A DNA stretch of 64,000 bases from Ursus arctos (taxonomy: Eukaryota > Chordata > Mammalia > Carnivora > Ursidae): positions 12,534,001-12,598,000 of the forward strand of contig NW_026622886.1 of NCBI RefSeq assembly GCF_023065955.2, written 5' to 3'. The first letter of the stretch is position 1. Each line of letters opens with the position of its first letter. This document shows positions 22,808-34,537 of the stretch, one piece after another. The position numbers were made by a program, and so were the translations under genes. The notes under the pieces are model-generated. The model was not told where the DNA came from and made no database searches. It worked only from the letters and a program-made list of their open reading frames with translations.

Positions 22808-23320
22808 AGTAGACAAATGAGCCATTAAATCTCCCCTTTAGCAAGATTATTCACGTTGTGGATGAATTGAAGGAAAGGAAGTGGTTGAAATAGAAAAGAG
22901 GGTTAGTTATGAAGTATTTTAAGAAAAAACTGACAGGTCGTGATGATCAATTAAATATAGGCAATGGAGCACGAAAGAGTTGCTGCAAATGCCCCTTTGC
23001 TTCCTGAGTGGTGCCTGGACAGGGAGGTAGATGCTGAGATAGGTGAGAAGGATGGAGAGAAGTCAAGGTGGGGGGAAGTGTAGTTAAGGAGGATGATAAA
23101 TTGAGCTTTACGTTGTCTGGGTAGCTAAGTCTAGTGAGAGATCTGGGTTGAAGATACAGAAGAGGCACATTAATCGGTGAAGAGAACAGTATCATGTGAG
23201 CTAAAAAAAAAAGCTAACTTCCAGGCCTAGTTCTCTTATCACCTCGCTGGATGCTTCGGGATGTCATTTCTTTCTGGCCTCCGTTTCATAATCTGTACAA
23301 CGGGAGGGTGTCAGACAAGA
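22808..23320. other. No gene recognised
   Basis: Purine-rich unassigned sequence, possibly very diverged antisense L2 (about 22900-23190). No coding evidence. Confidence 0.3.
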
Positions 23321-23324
23321 GGAG

Positions 23325-23401
23325 TTGGGCAAATTTTTTCTCTAAAGGGACAGAGAGTCAATATTTCAGCCTCTGAAGGCCATACACAGTCCCTGTTGCA
23401 T
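23325..23401 (-). repeat. MER3-like DNA transposon fragment
   Basis: 'gggcaaattttttctctaaa', 'gacagagagtcaatatttca' and 'gaaggccatacacagtccct' match one end of the MER3-like element seen elsewhere in the window. It is cut off by the L1 to its right. Confidence 0.5.
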
Positions 23402-23404
23402 ATT

Positions 23405-24660
23405 CTCCTCCTAGTATGTGCATAATCAGCTTTTTAGGCACTGCCAAATAATTTTATAAAGATGTTATGCCAATTTATAATGCCCCAAGCAATATACAAA
23501 AGACCGAGTTGTTCCATATTGTCACAACACTTGATAATGTCAGTCTTTCAAATTTTAGCCATTCTGGCAGATATATAGGAACATATCAATATAGATTTAC
23601 CTGCATCTCACTGAAGAACAAGACTGATCGTCTTTTTATATATTCACTTGCATTCCCTCTTGTACATTTTTCTAGTGGAGGCCTGCTGTGGAAGCTCTTA
23701 ACATAGTCTACGAGCGCTATACCCTATACTTGCATATTGCAAATTTCTCCCACTCCTTGACATGTCTGCTCACTCACTTAGTTATCTTTTGATGATAGAA
23801 ATTCCTTATTTTAACGTAGTCCAATTTACCAATCTTTTCCTTTGTGGTTAGCACTTTTGGTGTTCTGTTTAAAAAATGTTCACTTTTTCCAAATGTCATA
23901 AAAATATACTTCTATGTTACCTTCTAGAAATTTCATTATTTTATTCTTCATAGTTAGATATGCACTGTGCCTGGAATTGGTATTTGTGTACAGTATGAGG
24001 TGGGGAGTCAAGATCTAGTTTTTCCATATGGATAACCAACTGACCCAGTGACATTTATTGAAAATATTCTTTTCTGCACTGCACACGGTATTACATTTGT
24101 TTTATGTTGTGGCAATATATGTGTGGGAACTTTTTCTGGAGTCTCCATCTTGTTCTACTTTTCTAGGTATCCACCCATAAATATAATATATCCCTCTACT
24201 TAGGTCTTCTTTAATTTCCCTTAAAAATTTTTGTTATTTTCGGGGTGCCTGGGTGACTCAGTCAGTTAGGTGTGTGACTTCAGCTCAGGTCATGATCTCA
24301 GGGTCCTGAGATGGAGCCCCATGTTGGGCTCTGCACCCATCAGGGAGTCTGCTTGTCCCTCTTCCCATCCCCGGCCTTGTGTGCTCTCTCAAGTAAAAGA
24401 ATAAAATCTTTTAAAAATTTTTTGTAATTTCTCTGAAGAGATTTTACATATCTCTTGTTAGATTTAGTCTAAATATTTGATGTCATTTGATGCTATTGCA
24501 AATGGCATACTTTTAAACTTTTTATTTTTTAGCGGGTTATTTCTGAAATATAGAAATATAATTAATGCTTATATATTGACCTTGTATTTCATGATGTGCT
24601 AAATTCACCTACTAATTCTAATCCTAGTGATTTTTAAAAGTAGGCTTTTATCTTCTCCAC
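23405..24660 (-). mobile_element. Old L1 (L1M-type) ORF2/3' fragment, antisense, split by a SINEC
   Basis: Antisense L1: 'attttagccattctggcaga' near 23556, 'catatggataaccaactgac' near 24026, 'cccataaatataatatatcc' near 24175, and after the SINEC 'gatgctattgcaaatggcat' and 'gaccttgtatttcatgatg'. Stops are everywhere. It belongs to a much older L1 generation than the 33.5-kb element. Confidence 0.7.
24241..24410 (+). mobile_element. SINEC SINE inside the antisense L1
   Basis: Sense Can-SINE: 'ggtgcctgggtgactcagtc', 'gctcaggtcatgatctcagg', 'gagatggagccccatgttgg', tail 'aagaataaaatctt'. It is flanked by near-identical 20-bp repeats starting 'ttaaaaattttt' (24221-24240 and 24411-24430). Confidence 0.9.
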
Positions 24661-25180
24661 AAGTTTTATAGCTACAATATATTAAGAAAGAGAAATTTTT
24701 CTCCGGGTAACTAAAATATGAACAAATTCCTGATTTTAATTTTCTTCCTGCTGTCATCAGCACAAGGGCTTGGCATTTGAAAGAACCACAACTGGATTTC
24801 AAGGACTCACCCAGCCCTGAGATGTTCTCAATGCCACTTCCTTAGTGTCAGCAATTGTGATAGCTGCTGTAATAATAAAACGGCTCCAATCCAACCTTAG
24901 TGTGACTAATTATTAATAATTATGCCTATGCCTGCAGGTATACTTAATTTTGGGGAAAAACCACTTTGCATGATCACGATATTTAATGATCAATAAAGCA
25001 AAGCATAGGATTTTTTTTTTTTTTTGGGGTTTGGTTTGGTTTAGCTTTTTTTAGTTTCTTAAGGAATTTCCTCAGTGGAGAACATCATCAAGTAAATGGC
25101 AATGACTACTAGTGAAATTTTATTTAGCTGGCATCGTCCATTAGACACTGTGATCATAAAAGCAGACAGTTAGTAAGATC
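24661..25180. other. Unique AT-rich block with a homeodomain-like palindrome
   Basis: No repeat recognised over most of it. It contains a perfect 16-bp palindrome of TAATTA half-sites at 24907-24922 and a T13 run at 25013-25025 followed by GGTTT repeats. A conserved enhancer is possible but untested. Confidence 0.3.
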
Positions 25181-25189
25181 AAAGAGACC

Positions 25190-25350
25190 TTAGAGATAAT
25201 CCACTCTAATCCACTTCTTGTTTACAAATGAGGAAATAAACCCAAATAGGTTACTCAACGTTTCAGAGCTGGTTAGCAGTGGAGCCCGAACTGCAAGTCA
25301 GGTGTCCCAAGTTTTAGTTCAGTGTCATTCCATTAAACCACACTGTCTCC
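25190..25350 (+). repeat. MIR-like SINE fragment
   Basis: 'ttgtttacaaatgaggaaat', 'tcagagctggttagcagtgg' and 'ctgcaagtcaggtg' fit the 3' half of a MIR-family element. Confidence 0.5.
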
Positions 25351-25399
25351 CAGTGTGGGGAGATCCATGATATACAATGGTGGGAGCAGGGCAAGGAGA

Positions 25400-25625
25400 C
25401 TAACATTCATTAGGTATTTCCTACGTGCCAGGCAATTGTCAAGGCATTTTCCACACGGTATTTCACTTAATCCTCTCAGAAAATTATAAGGTAGGCATGG
25501 CTATTCTCCTTTTACAAATGAAGCAATGAGTCTCAGTAATGTGAAGTGGTTTGCACAAGAGCCCATGTCCAGAGAACCACAGCTCTAACCTAGAAATGCT
25601 TAATTCCAACCCTTGGGCTCTTTAT
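25400..25625 (+). repeat. MIR SINE remnant
   Basis: 'aacattcattaggtatttcc', 'tacgtgccaggcaattgtc', 'cacttaatcctctcag', 'ccttttacaaatgaagcaat' follow MIR order in sense orientation. Confidence 0.7.
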
Positions 25626-26001
25626 ACTCTTTGGAAGTGGAGATGTGGGAGTTTTACACTGTAAACATTTTTATTTTTTTAAATACTGTCAAGAATGACC
25701 AGAATTACAAGCCATGAAATTAGCCAGCATTCTTATTTCCAAAAAGTGACTCAGTTGGAGACTGAGAATTCTGGGTTTGAGTCTTACCCACTTCCATCAC
25801 TACACTACCTACTCACCGGAGAGTCCACAGCAGCATCGCTGCAACATGTGGCAGGACTCCAACATGACTGATGACAACAGGACAGCAGCTAGTAGATGGG
25901 TGTGTTTAGCTTTGATTATTTATAGCTTCATAGTTAAGCTGTAAACAGAGATTTTAAATTCAGCTTGTCAAATGATCCCATAGACAAAATTATATCTTTA
26001 T

Positions 26002-27539
26002 TTAAAATTTTTTTTTGAGTATAGTTGACAAGCAATGTTATGTTTATTTTAGGTGTACAATGTAGTGCTTTGTTATGCCACGCTCACAACTGTAATTACT
26101 TCTGTCACCATGTAACACTATTACAATACCATTGACTGTATTCCTTATTCTGTACCTTTTACTCCCACGATTTATTGATTCTATAACTGGAAGTCTGTTC
26201 CTCCTTCCTTCACCCATCCCCATCCCTCTTGCAACCATGAGGTTGTTCTCTGTATTTATAGGTCTGTTTCTGCTTCTTGTTTGTCTCTTTCTTCATTTGT
26301 TTTGTTTTTTAGACTCTACATATGAGTGAAATCATATTGTATTTGTCTTTCTCAGTCTGACTTATTTCACTTAGCATGATGCCTTCTAGATCTATCAATG
26401 TTGTCACAAATGGCAAGATTTCACTTTTTTTTTTAACCATGGTATAATATTCCATTGTGTATATATACCACATCTTCTTTACCTATTCATCTACTGATGG
26501 ATACTTAGGTTGCTTCCATTTCTTGGGTACTGTAAATACTGCTGCAATAAACACAGGGGTGCATATATCTTTTTGACTTAGTGTTTTCATTTTCTTTAGG
26601 TAAATACCCAGCAGTGGAATTATTAGAATCATAGGTATTCCTATTTTTACTTATTTAAAGGAATCTCCATATTGTTTTCCATGGTGATTATACCAATTTA
26701 CATTCCCATCAACAGTGCACGAGATGTTCTTTTTCTCTACATCCTCACCAACACGTGTTATTTCTTGTTATTTTTTATTTTAGCCATCCTGATAGATGTA
26801 AGGTGATATTTCATTATGGTTTTGATTTGCATTTCCCTGACGATGAGTGATGTTGAGCATCTTTTCATGTGTCTGTTGGCCATCTGTGTGTCTTCTTTCA
26901 GAATTATAAGCCATCCTGAGAAAGTAAAGCAAAGATGAAGGTATCACAATTCTAGATTTCAAGATATACTACAAAGCTCTACTCATCAAAACAGTATGGT
27001 ACTAGTACAAAATAAACACGGAGATCAATGGAACAGAATTAAGAGCCCAGAAATAAACCCACACTCACATCGTCAATTAATCTATGACAAAGGAGGCAAG
27101 AATATGCAATGGGGAAAAGGCAGTCTTTTCAGTAAATGGTGCTAGGAAAACTGGAAAGCTACATGCAAAATAAGGAAACTGGACCACTTTTTTACACCAT
27201 ACACAAAAACAAACTCAAAATGGACTAAGGACCTAAATGTGAGACCTGAAATCATATAAATCTTAAAAGAGAACATTGGCAGTAATTTATTTGATATCAG
27301 CCATAGCAACATTTTTCTAGATATGTCTCCTAAGGAAGGGAAACAGAAGTGAAAACAAACTATTGGGACGATATAAAAATAAAAAGCTTTGGCACAGCAA
27401 AGGAAACTGTCAACAAAATAAAAAAGCAACCTACTGAATGGGAGAAGATATTTGCAAATGATGTATCTGATAAGGGGCTAATATCCAAAGTATATAAAGA
27501 ACTTACACAACTCAACACCAAAAAAATAAACAATGTAAT
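26002..27539 (-). mobile_element. 5'-truncated L1 with 5' inversion (twin priming)
   Basis: The L1 3' part is antisense from the T-rich tail at about 26006 to about 26900. The rest (about 26905-27539) is sense ORF2 sequence, ending just where the antisense part would begin in an intact L1 (about 60 bp missing). A perfect 17-bp target-site duplication encloses both parts (25985-26001 and 27540-27556), so inversion and insertion were one event. The 69-codon frame at 27349-27558 is ORF2 C-terminal sequence. Not active. Confidence 0.92.
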
Positions 27540-27719
27540 CAAAATTATATCTTTATAAAACATACATACCCATCTACTTGTGTAAATCACATTCTCATTA
27601 TGCATGAATTAAATTAATAAGTTAATAAAAAACTTCCCTCAATCTGGAACTATCTACAAAGCATGTGCATTAAAATCAGCTATAGAGATTATGTCTGTAG
27701 AATACTGAGCACAGTGCCA

Positions 27720-28005
27720 CTTCATTCATTCATTCATTCATTCACTCACTCACTCATGCATTTATTACTTTAAGACATTACTGAGCACTTACTATGAATC
27801 AGTCCCACTGCTAAGTGTTGGGGGAGGTTGGATAAAAAGGGAGATGGATAAAACACAATCTTTCTTTTGTAATGACTTATAAATTTACATGGAGAGATGC
27901 AAGCAAACATATCACTAATTATAACACAACTGATTGGTTCCCAAGAGAGGCTTGTGCAAAGGGCTATGGGGACACCAAGTACGTGTGATTCTGTGAAACA
28001 ATTCG
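27720..28005 (-). repeat. L2 LINE 3' end with (ATTC)n/(ACTC)n tail
   Basis: ATTC tetramers at 27721-27743 pass into ACTC units to 27755, followed by antisense L2 text: 'cattactgagcacttactat', 'ccactgctaagtgttgggg', 'gcttgtgcaaagggc'. Confidence 0.6.
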
Positions 28006-28009
28006 GACT

Positions 28010-28720
28010 GTGTCTTCTTTGCTCAATCTCTCCAACAGCTTCTCGGTGAAATTAGAGTAAAATCTAAAGTCCTTAGATAGTCTTCAAGATCCTGTATGAT
28101 GTAGCTTTTGCTTACTTTTCTTCTCATTTCACTTGGGTCCCACCCACCTTCCCATCCCCCATTACTATTGTTCAGCTACTCTGGTTTTCTTTCTACTTAT
28201 GTATGAGTTCTTTCTGGAGATCACATTTATACTAAAATAAATCTTTAGGCCTTCAAAATACTTACTGTTGAAAAGGGATACAACACCATAACATTAAAAA
28301 TCAAAGAATGCTTTCCTGCTTCTTGTCTCAGGGCTCTTGTGCTTTCTGTTTCTTCTATTTGGACTACTCTGCCCCAAATCTCTGTAAAGCCATGCCTTTC
28401 TCTTCATCTTTCTCAATTACCGAGAGGTCTTCCTTAATCATTTTAGTGAAAATATGTCCCCCTGCAGTTACACCACACGTATATAGCCAAACTTCTCTCC
28501 ACTTCATTACCTATTTTCTCTTCTTCAGTACTTTACTCAGTACCAGAATTATTTATTTGTATATAAATACCAGAATTGTATTTATTTGTTTTCTACACCC
28601 ACTCATCTTTGCAATTAGAATGTGAGCCCTTTCAAGTTATGAGCCATGACTAATCCTCTTTGTTTTTCCCCAGGGCCTAGAACAGTGTTTGGCAAATAAT
28701 AAATGATCAACAATAAAAGA
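28010..28720 (+). repeat. L2 LINE 3' region
   Basis: Sense L2 from 'ttagatagtcttcaagatcc' through 'tctctgtaaagccatgcctt', 'accgagaggtcttccttaat' and 'attagaatgtgagccctttc' to the end 'gcctagaacagtgtttggca'. It lies head to head with the antisense L2 on its left. The 105-codon frame at 28308-28625 is inside it. Confidence 0.65.
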
Positions 28721-29679
28721 TCAAGCAGAGAAGGGGAAAGTTTACAGAGTTCTTAAAGATGCTCATCTTATTATCTAATTATGTCATATATTTGTAAGGT
28801 TGGTAGCAAAATTTTTAGGGAAATAGTGTTAAAAATATGCAAACTGTTGCGTAGTAACCCCTTGAGCCCTTCTTGTTTGAGATGACATCAGTCCACTGGA
28901 ATGGTTGAGGGTACAGGAAAACATTTTCCCCATGTGGATCAGTAAAAATCTCAAAGTAAATTTGCCTTTTTTTATTCTGTTTTCATTGAAATTCCTTGAT
29001 TTTAACAGCCAATTGTCCCACCTTCCTGTGAAGCATTTTAGGACATGAATATGATGTATTTAGGGAACTGTCAAAATGTAAATTGTTGTTGTCATAGGTT
29101 TTCATCAGTCAATCCCTATGAAGCAGTAAAAGTTGTGTTCATGGCTTAGGTGTCAGAAACTCCAACCGATACTCTGCTGTGTGCCTTTTAAACCATAAAA
29201 GGCCCTTTACCACCTTTAAGTACAAACATATGGTCTTATAACACTCCTATATGAGCCCCAAAGAAATCATAAACATGGAGAGCTTCCTCTCCAACTGCTG
29301 GGTTATCACAGAGATGTCCCCTAGTGCTGGTCCTTTTAAGGTTCCCAGAGTTGTTTATTATTCCCTTATGCCCCTATCCACAGTAGGAGAAGAGTGTGGT
29401 AACCTCCAACAGTCTGGGCAGCACATGTCTCTAAACTTGGGGTAAAGGCGAACAATCTGAACAAGGATTTTCATTTGAAGAGATCTTTCCAATGTGTATT
29501 TCCAGTCTTATTCACAGCATGGAAATGGAAAGGAATTAATAGATAAAGCCATTTACAAGACAATTAAATGAACTAAGCTATAGGAAGTTATCAGCAAAAT
29601 CCTGATCATAGCAAGTGCTCAAAAAATGGTAGCAATTAGCTATGATAGGATCTGTATTCTATCACTTAATTCATGGTAT
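28721..29679. other. No gene recognised
   Basis: Unassigned AT-rich sequence. Confidence 0.35.
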
Positions 29680-29955
29680 GAAAATCTGATTATATGTCTG
29701 TCTCCCATCAGACAGAAGACTAGAGGTCAGGAGATTGATTTTTGCAGTGTCTGAAATATATTAGGCACACAATTTATGCTTTCTGACCTAGACAGAGCAC
29801 TGGCTTCCGGGTCCCACTCTGTCACTGATTAGCTGTGAAACATTGGGTAATTTTGCACAGCCTTACCAGGTCTCACAGTCCTCATTTGTAAGAGGAAGAG
29901 ATTGGGTTTTATGGTCTCTAAGGCCCTTTCCAATTCTAACATTCCATGGCTTTAC
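29680..29955 (-). repeat. MIR/L2-type remnants
   Basis: 'ccactctgtcactgattagc', 'gtgaaacattgggtaatttt', 'cctcatttgtaagaggaaga' is an antisense MIR-family pattern. The left part with 'tctgaaatatattaggcac' may be a separate L2 tail. Confidence 0.5.
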
Positions 29956-30580
29956 TAAAGCAGTGCTATTAAGCTAAGGATGAGTATTAGGAATCGTTGG
30001 TGCCAAATTCCATTTCCCTTTGCCTGTCCTGACTATGTTCCCTACAATGATGAATTATCCAAGCTGATTTCCAAGCAATCCAAGTGATTGTTTTGTTGTT
30101 ATTAAGATTCCACCCTGGACTTTCAGAGTTTATTTCAACCCAGAAAACATGGTGGAAGGTGGAGATGAATATGAACCAAATGTTACCCTGGTCCCATTGC
30201 CCAACTCTATTTCCAGCAACCGTATATGGTTCAGTCTCAGTTAGTAAATAATTACTTAATAGTTTAGTTAAACAATTGTTTAATTCTAAAAAATCGTTTA
30301 ATTCAGTTCAGCAAATAATTGTTGCATGCCTACAGACACAGAATAAATGAGAAAAATCAAAATGTCTTATGACTAAAGTATGCTATCTGCAAGATTGGTA
30401 TTTATTCACAGCCAAATTGAACATTCTTTTTCTTTTTTCCAGATAAAGAGAGCTAGATGCAGAGATCCAAAGCCAAACCAGTTAAGTCCTAAAATAAGTG
30501 AAATATAAGCAATACAGGTCTTCTAGGTTCCAGATGATCATATGTGTAAATTATTAGCACAGAGCCTAGAAATTAATAGA
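29956..30580. other. No gene recognised
   Basis: Unassigned. It includes an AT-rich patch with repeated TTTAATTC/TTAGTTAAAC-like words at about 30235-30310. Confidence 0.35.
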
Positions 30581-30584
30581 TGTC

Positions 30585-30890
30585 ATTTTCCTTTTCCACC
30601 TTGTTCAAGTTGATACCTAGAAGTCATTGTGCATTCCTTTGCCACTCACCTCCAAGTTTTCAAATCTGCCTTATTAATATTTCTAGATTTTAGCCAGTTT
30701 TCTACATTCCAACCTAAGATAATCTTCAATCTTCTAATATTTCTCTCCTTGCATTAACCTTCTAAATTTTTTCCTATTGCCAGTCTTGTCCCCAATAACC
30801 CACTTTCTACATTGAGACTGGAGTGGTTTTCCTGAAGTTCAGTTGTGTATATTCCAGCTGCTTAAAGCAAAGACGGTGAGGAGAGGACAG
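30585..30890 (+). repeat. L2 LINE fragment
   Basis: 'ttgccagtcttgtccccaat', 'aacccactttctacattgag' and 'gactggagtggttttcctga' match the sense L2 block that precedes the 3' end. Confidence 0.5.
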
Positions 30891-31400
30891 TCTATAAATA
30901 TTTAGAAAGGTACCCATCAACAATTTGTGATTGGATACAATTGGAAGGAGGGGCAAAAGTTATGGGGAGGGAGTCAAGAATCACTTACACTTCACAATTT
31001 AATTGAATAAATGAATGATGATGTCCCCAAAAGAAAGAGGATGAGGGAGGAGCAGGTTTGGTGAGAGTGATGGTATAGTGAAGCTATTTTATACTGTCCA
31101 GGATTTATATTCTCATTCTCCAAGTTGCTGGGAGTGTGGCTGCTGATGGCTTAGTCTAAGACTCTCCCAGGAATGCCCATCATCAACTTCACTATTGCCT
31201 CTTGCTCAGCTCACACTATGCCTTCATGAGAGTTCCTTCTGATCAAGTGATGGAGGAAGAAAAATGTCAAAATGCCCAACTAAGTTCCTGGATAGGTCAA
31301 CTCAGTATAGTGGTGCAAACTGTATGCTGTATTATAGCTCCACTCAGGAGTAGCCCTAAAAGATAGTGGTGAGAGAAAATCTTCCCAACAGATAGAACCT
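30891..31400. other. No gene recognised
   Basis: Unassigned, possibly partly ERV-L pol upstream of the clear integrase region to the right. Confidence 0.3.
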
Positions 31401-33060
31401 CAGGTGTTGCATCTGAGCATCCACGTTGTATGGAAAGAGAGGTGACTTGAGACTATGGATTCATGGGTAGTGGTAAATGGATTTTCTGGTTGGTCCAAGG
31501 TCTAAAAAAAAAAAAAAAAAAAATATCTGGGAGATTAAAAAAAAAGAAGTTTTGGATAAGAAGATTGATGGATTAATCAATATAGATTGATTTGTGAAAG
31601 TAAGCACAAAATATGAATAATTTGTATCATATCTAAAGGCCTATCAGAGAGTATCCACAGAGGTACTAAATAACCAATTAAACAGAATGACTCAGCAGTT
31701 GACATTAGTTATTGGCCACTCCAGTGATGGTACAATAAACACATGAATAGAGTAGCCATGATGGCAGGTATAGAAGCTATGCATAAACTAGCAGCATGGG
31801 TTTACATGCTTAGGCTGACTAGCTATCATCATTGCCAAAACCCCAATCTGCCAACAATAGAGATTCAACATTAAAACCCCAATGTAACACTGTCCCTTGA
31901 GGAGAACAGCCAGTCACATGGTGGCAAGTCAACCACATTAGACTTCTCTCACTGGGGAAGGGGCAACAATTTATTTTGACCAGAACTGACACATCTCCCA
32001 AGTATGGGTTTACTTTTGCAGACCACAGAGCATGTCAGCACCACTATCAGAGGGCTTAAAGAATATTTGATCTACTAATATTACTAACATTAGTTGAGAT
32101 ATGGCCAAGGCACATGACCATGGGATCCACTAGTTCTTTTACATACTCCAACACTTAGACACTGCTGGCTTAATACTGAAGGCCTTTTGAAGGTGCAATT
32201 GAACTACCAGCTTGGGGATGATACCTGTAAGGATGGACTGCTATCCTTCAGGACATAATGTCCACCCTAAATGAAAAATAATTAAATGGCACTAAATTTC
32301 CAACAGGTAGAATACATGGGCTCAGGAACCAAGATGTAAAGGAAAGAGTGGTCCTTCTTATTAACACTCCCACTGACCCTCTCAGGAATTTGTACTCTCA
32401 GACACTCCAATTGTAGGTTCCTTAGGTCTAGAGGAGTCTGTTCCCACAATCACAAAGCTCATACAAGGAGGCACAGCTTGAATTCCATTAAACTTTAGGT
32501 TATGGCTGCCACCTACTCTCTTTAATCTCCTTGTACCGAGAGAACTACAGTCAAAGAAAGGAGACAGCATACTATCAGGGGTAATTATCATGATTATAAA
32601 GAACAGGTAGAGCTGCAACTATACAGTGGGACAAGGAAGAATCAATCTGGCACCCAGGTGATCCAGTGGGGTACATCTTGGTACTCCCCTATCCAACTTT
32701 GTCACTAAATGGATGGGGAAAATAGCCAAAGCCTGACAAGAACATTGTGATGAGAGGATCAGACCCTCCAGGGAGGGTGGTCTGAGTCACTCTTCCAGAT
32801 AAGCCACCTAGACTAGTAAAAGTGCTAAGTGAGGGGAATTCAGAGTTGATAGTAGAAGAAGGAGATGGTAAGTGTCAGTTGTAGTGCCAAGATCAGCTGA
32901 GCAGAGGGGTTTATAATTTTAATCCCACTAATCTTCCTTTTGTAAGTTTCACCAGGATAAGGGCAAATCACAGTTTTGGGAGAGGCTATTCCCACATGAG
33001 GAGAATTTATTAGAAGAAGTGAAAGCTTCCAGTATCTCAAGAGGTATAATATATGTTAAG
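31400..33060 (+). mobile_element. ERV-L internal fragment (integrase to dUTPase), plus strand
   Basis: Sense relic of ERV-L pol. Around 31640-31990 are integrase N-terminal and core remnants ('gaatgactcagcagttgaca', 'cacatggtggcaagtcaacc'). Around 32450-32760 is a dUTPase-like end ('ccattaaactttaggttatg', 'caggtgatccagtggggtac', 'acttggtact'-type text). It then continues to 'agtttcaccaggataagggc'. The same order occurs in the minus-strand ERV-L at 13-17 kb. Full of stops. A20 and A9 runs at about 31503-31545 interrupt the left part. Confidence 0.65.
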
Positions 33061-33089
33061 CTACCCGGATCTTCCTTTCGGTACTGAGA

Positions 33090-33455
33090 CATTCATTTCG
33101 ACATTTGGGGGGAGCATTATCTGCTGATAGTCCACAGAGTCATCTCTCCCTAGGAGTTATCATCTGCTAAACAAGCTGCCTCAGCCCTACATATTCCTCC
33201 CTAGGGAAGAACCTGCCTTAAATGGCTGGACCATGCAAGGATACAAAAGTCTATCTCCATTCCCTCAATTCAGACTTCCTACTGAATCACCTTAAGTCTT
33301 TGTTGCAAATATATTTTAGTTCAAGTTCTTCTACTCAATCCTCCTTCCTTCAATCCCTCTTATGAGGGTCTATTGTCAAGAGTACTTCCCAGTATATTTC
33401 CTGCATGCAAATCTCCATCTAAGAGTCTATATTCCAAGGAAACCAATTTAAGACA
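33090..33455 (+). repeat. Probable LTR of the plus-strand ERV-L
   Basis: Follows the internal region and shows LTR-like text I associate with ERV-L-type LTRs: 'ttgcaaatatattttagttc', 'aagttcttctactcaatcct', 'gagggtctattgtcaagagt', 'aatctccatctaagagtcta', ending near 'ccaatttaagaca'. The 5' border is uncertain and the LTR family is not assigned. Confidence 0.45.
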
Positions 33456-33547
33456 GACGATAAGTTCAATTTACGTTGAGATTATTGTAGAACACCCACA
33501 TGGTGATCCTTAACAGAAGTTTGGATATTGCATATTGAAACTCCAGG

Positions 33548-34537
33548 CGAGTTAAGATGGCGGAGGAGTAGGGGACCCCTTTTCCAGCCGGTCCCCTGAG
33601 TCGAGTTGGATAGGTACCAGACCAGCCTGAACATCCACAGAATCAGGCTGAGACACAGGAAGATACATCTGGATCTCTACAAATGAACATCTCCAGCGCT
33701 GAGTATTGAGGTACGAAGTGGGGAGCCGTGAAACCGCGCACAGATATCAGAAGATAAACAGAAGGGGAAGGGAGCCGCCGCGTTTGGGTGCCAGGAAGCG
33801 GTAGCCACCTGCACGGGGGAGCAGGTGGACTCGCAGACCGGCACCCGCGAGAGAACAGACTGAGACTGTGAGCCGGGGAACGCGCCACCAGACTGAAACG
33901 GAGCTCCGGTGCGCTCACTGGAACCAGAATGAGACCGGGAGCCAGGGAACGCGCGCCACCAGACTTTTCACGGAGCTCCAGAGCTCTGGTGTGCTCACTG
34001 GAACCAGACTGAGACCAGGAGCTCCAGAGCGTGGGGGGGTGGCTGGCGATGTTAGAAACACAAAGGACAGAGACGCACAGGCCCTGGAAGTGAGGGCTAG
34101 GACGCTGGGTGTGGGGCGCACATCCTGGGACGCTGCAGGGTTGAGCAGCACCAACGGAAACAGAGTTAAAGTGGCCAGAACATCAGTGGAGAACGGTCCA
34201 CAATCCCTCTGTTCTGAGACAGAGGCTGAGATTCGGCCACTGCTGCTCTGACTCTCAGAAGAGGCACAGCAAACCGCCAGGGAAAGCCGCCAGAGAACAA
34301 AAGCCTGGAAATACCGGCTCACAGCATGCCCATCCCCATCCCCCTTGGCAGGGGACACGGAGACTCTACCCAAACAGGGTTACCTGAGTATCGGAGCGGC
34401 AGGCCCCTCCCCCAGAAGGCAGGCTGAAAAAATCAAGAAGCCCACATCCCTAAGATCCCTATAAAACAAGGGCACATGGACTGGGTCCCGGTCAATAATT
34501 TGGGCTCTGGACAACCCCACAACCTCTCCTCATCAGA
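33548..34537 (+). promoter_or_regulatory. L1 5' UTR / internal promoter
   Basis: A CpG- and GC-rich block of about 990 bp, unlike its AT-rich surroundings. It begins with an AAGATGGCGG word at 33554-33563, a YY1-type site in the same early position as in human L1, where it sets the start of transcription. A roughly 70-80 bp unit is repeated in tandem (33859-33927, 33928-34007, then a partial unit to about 34030). Open frames on both strands (33868-34251 plus, 33915-34373 minus) reflect CpG-rich composition. Confidence 0.8.
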
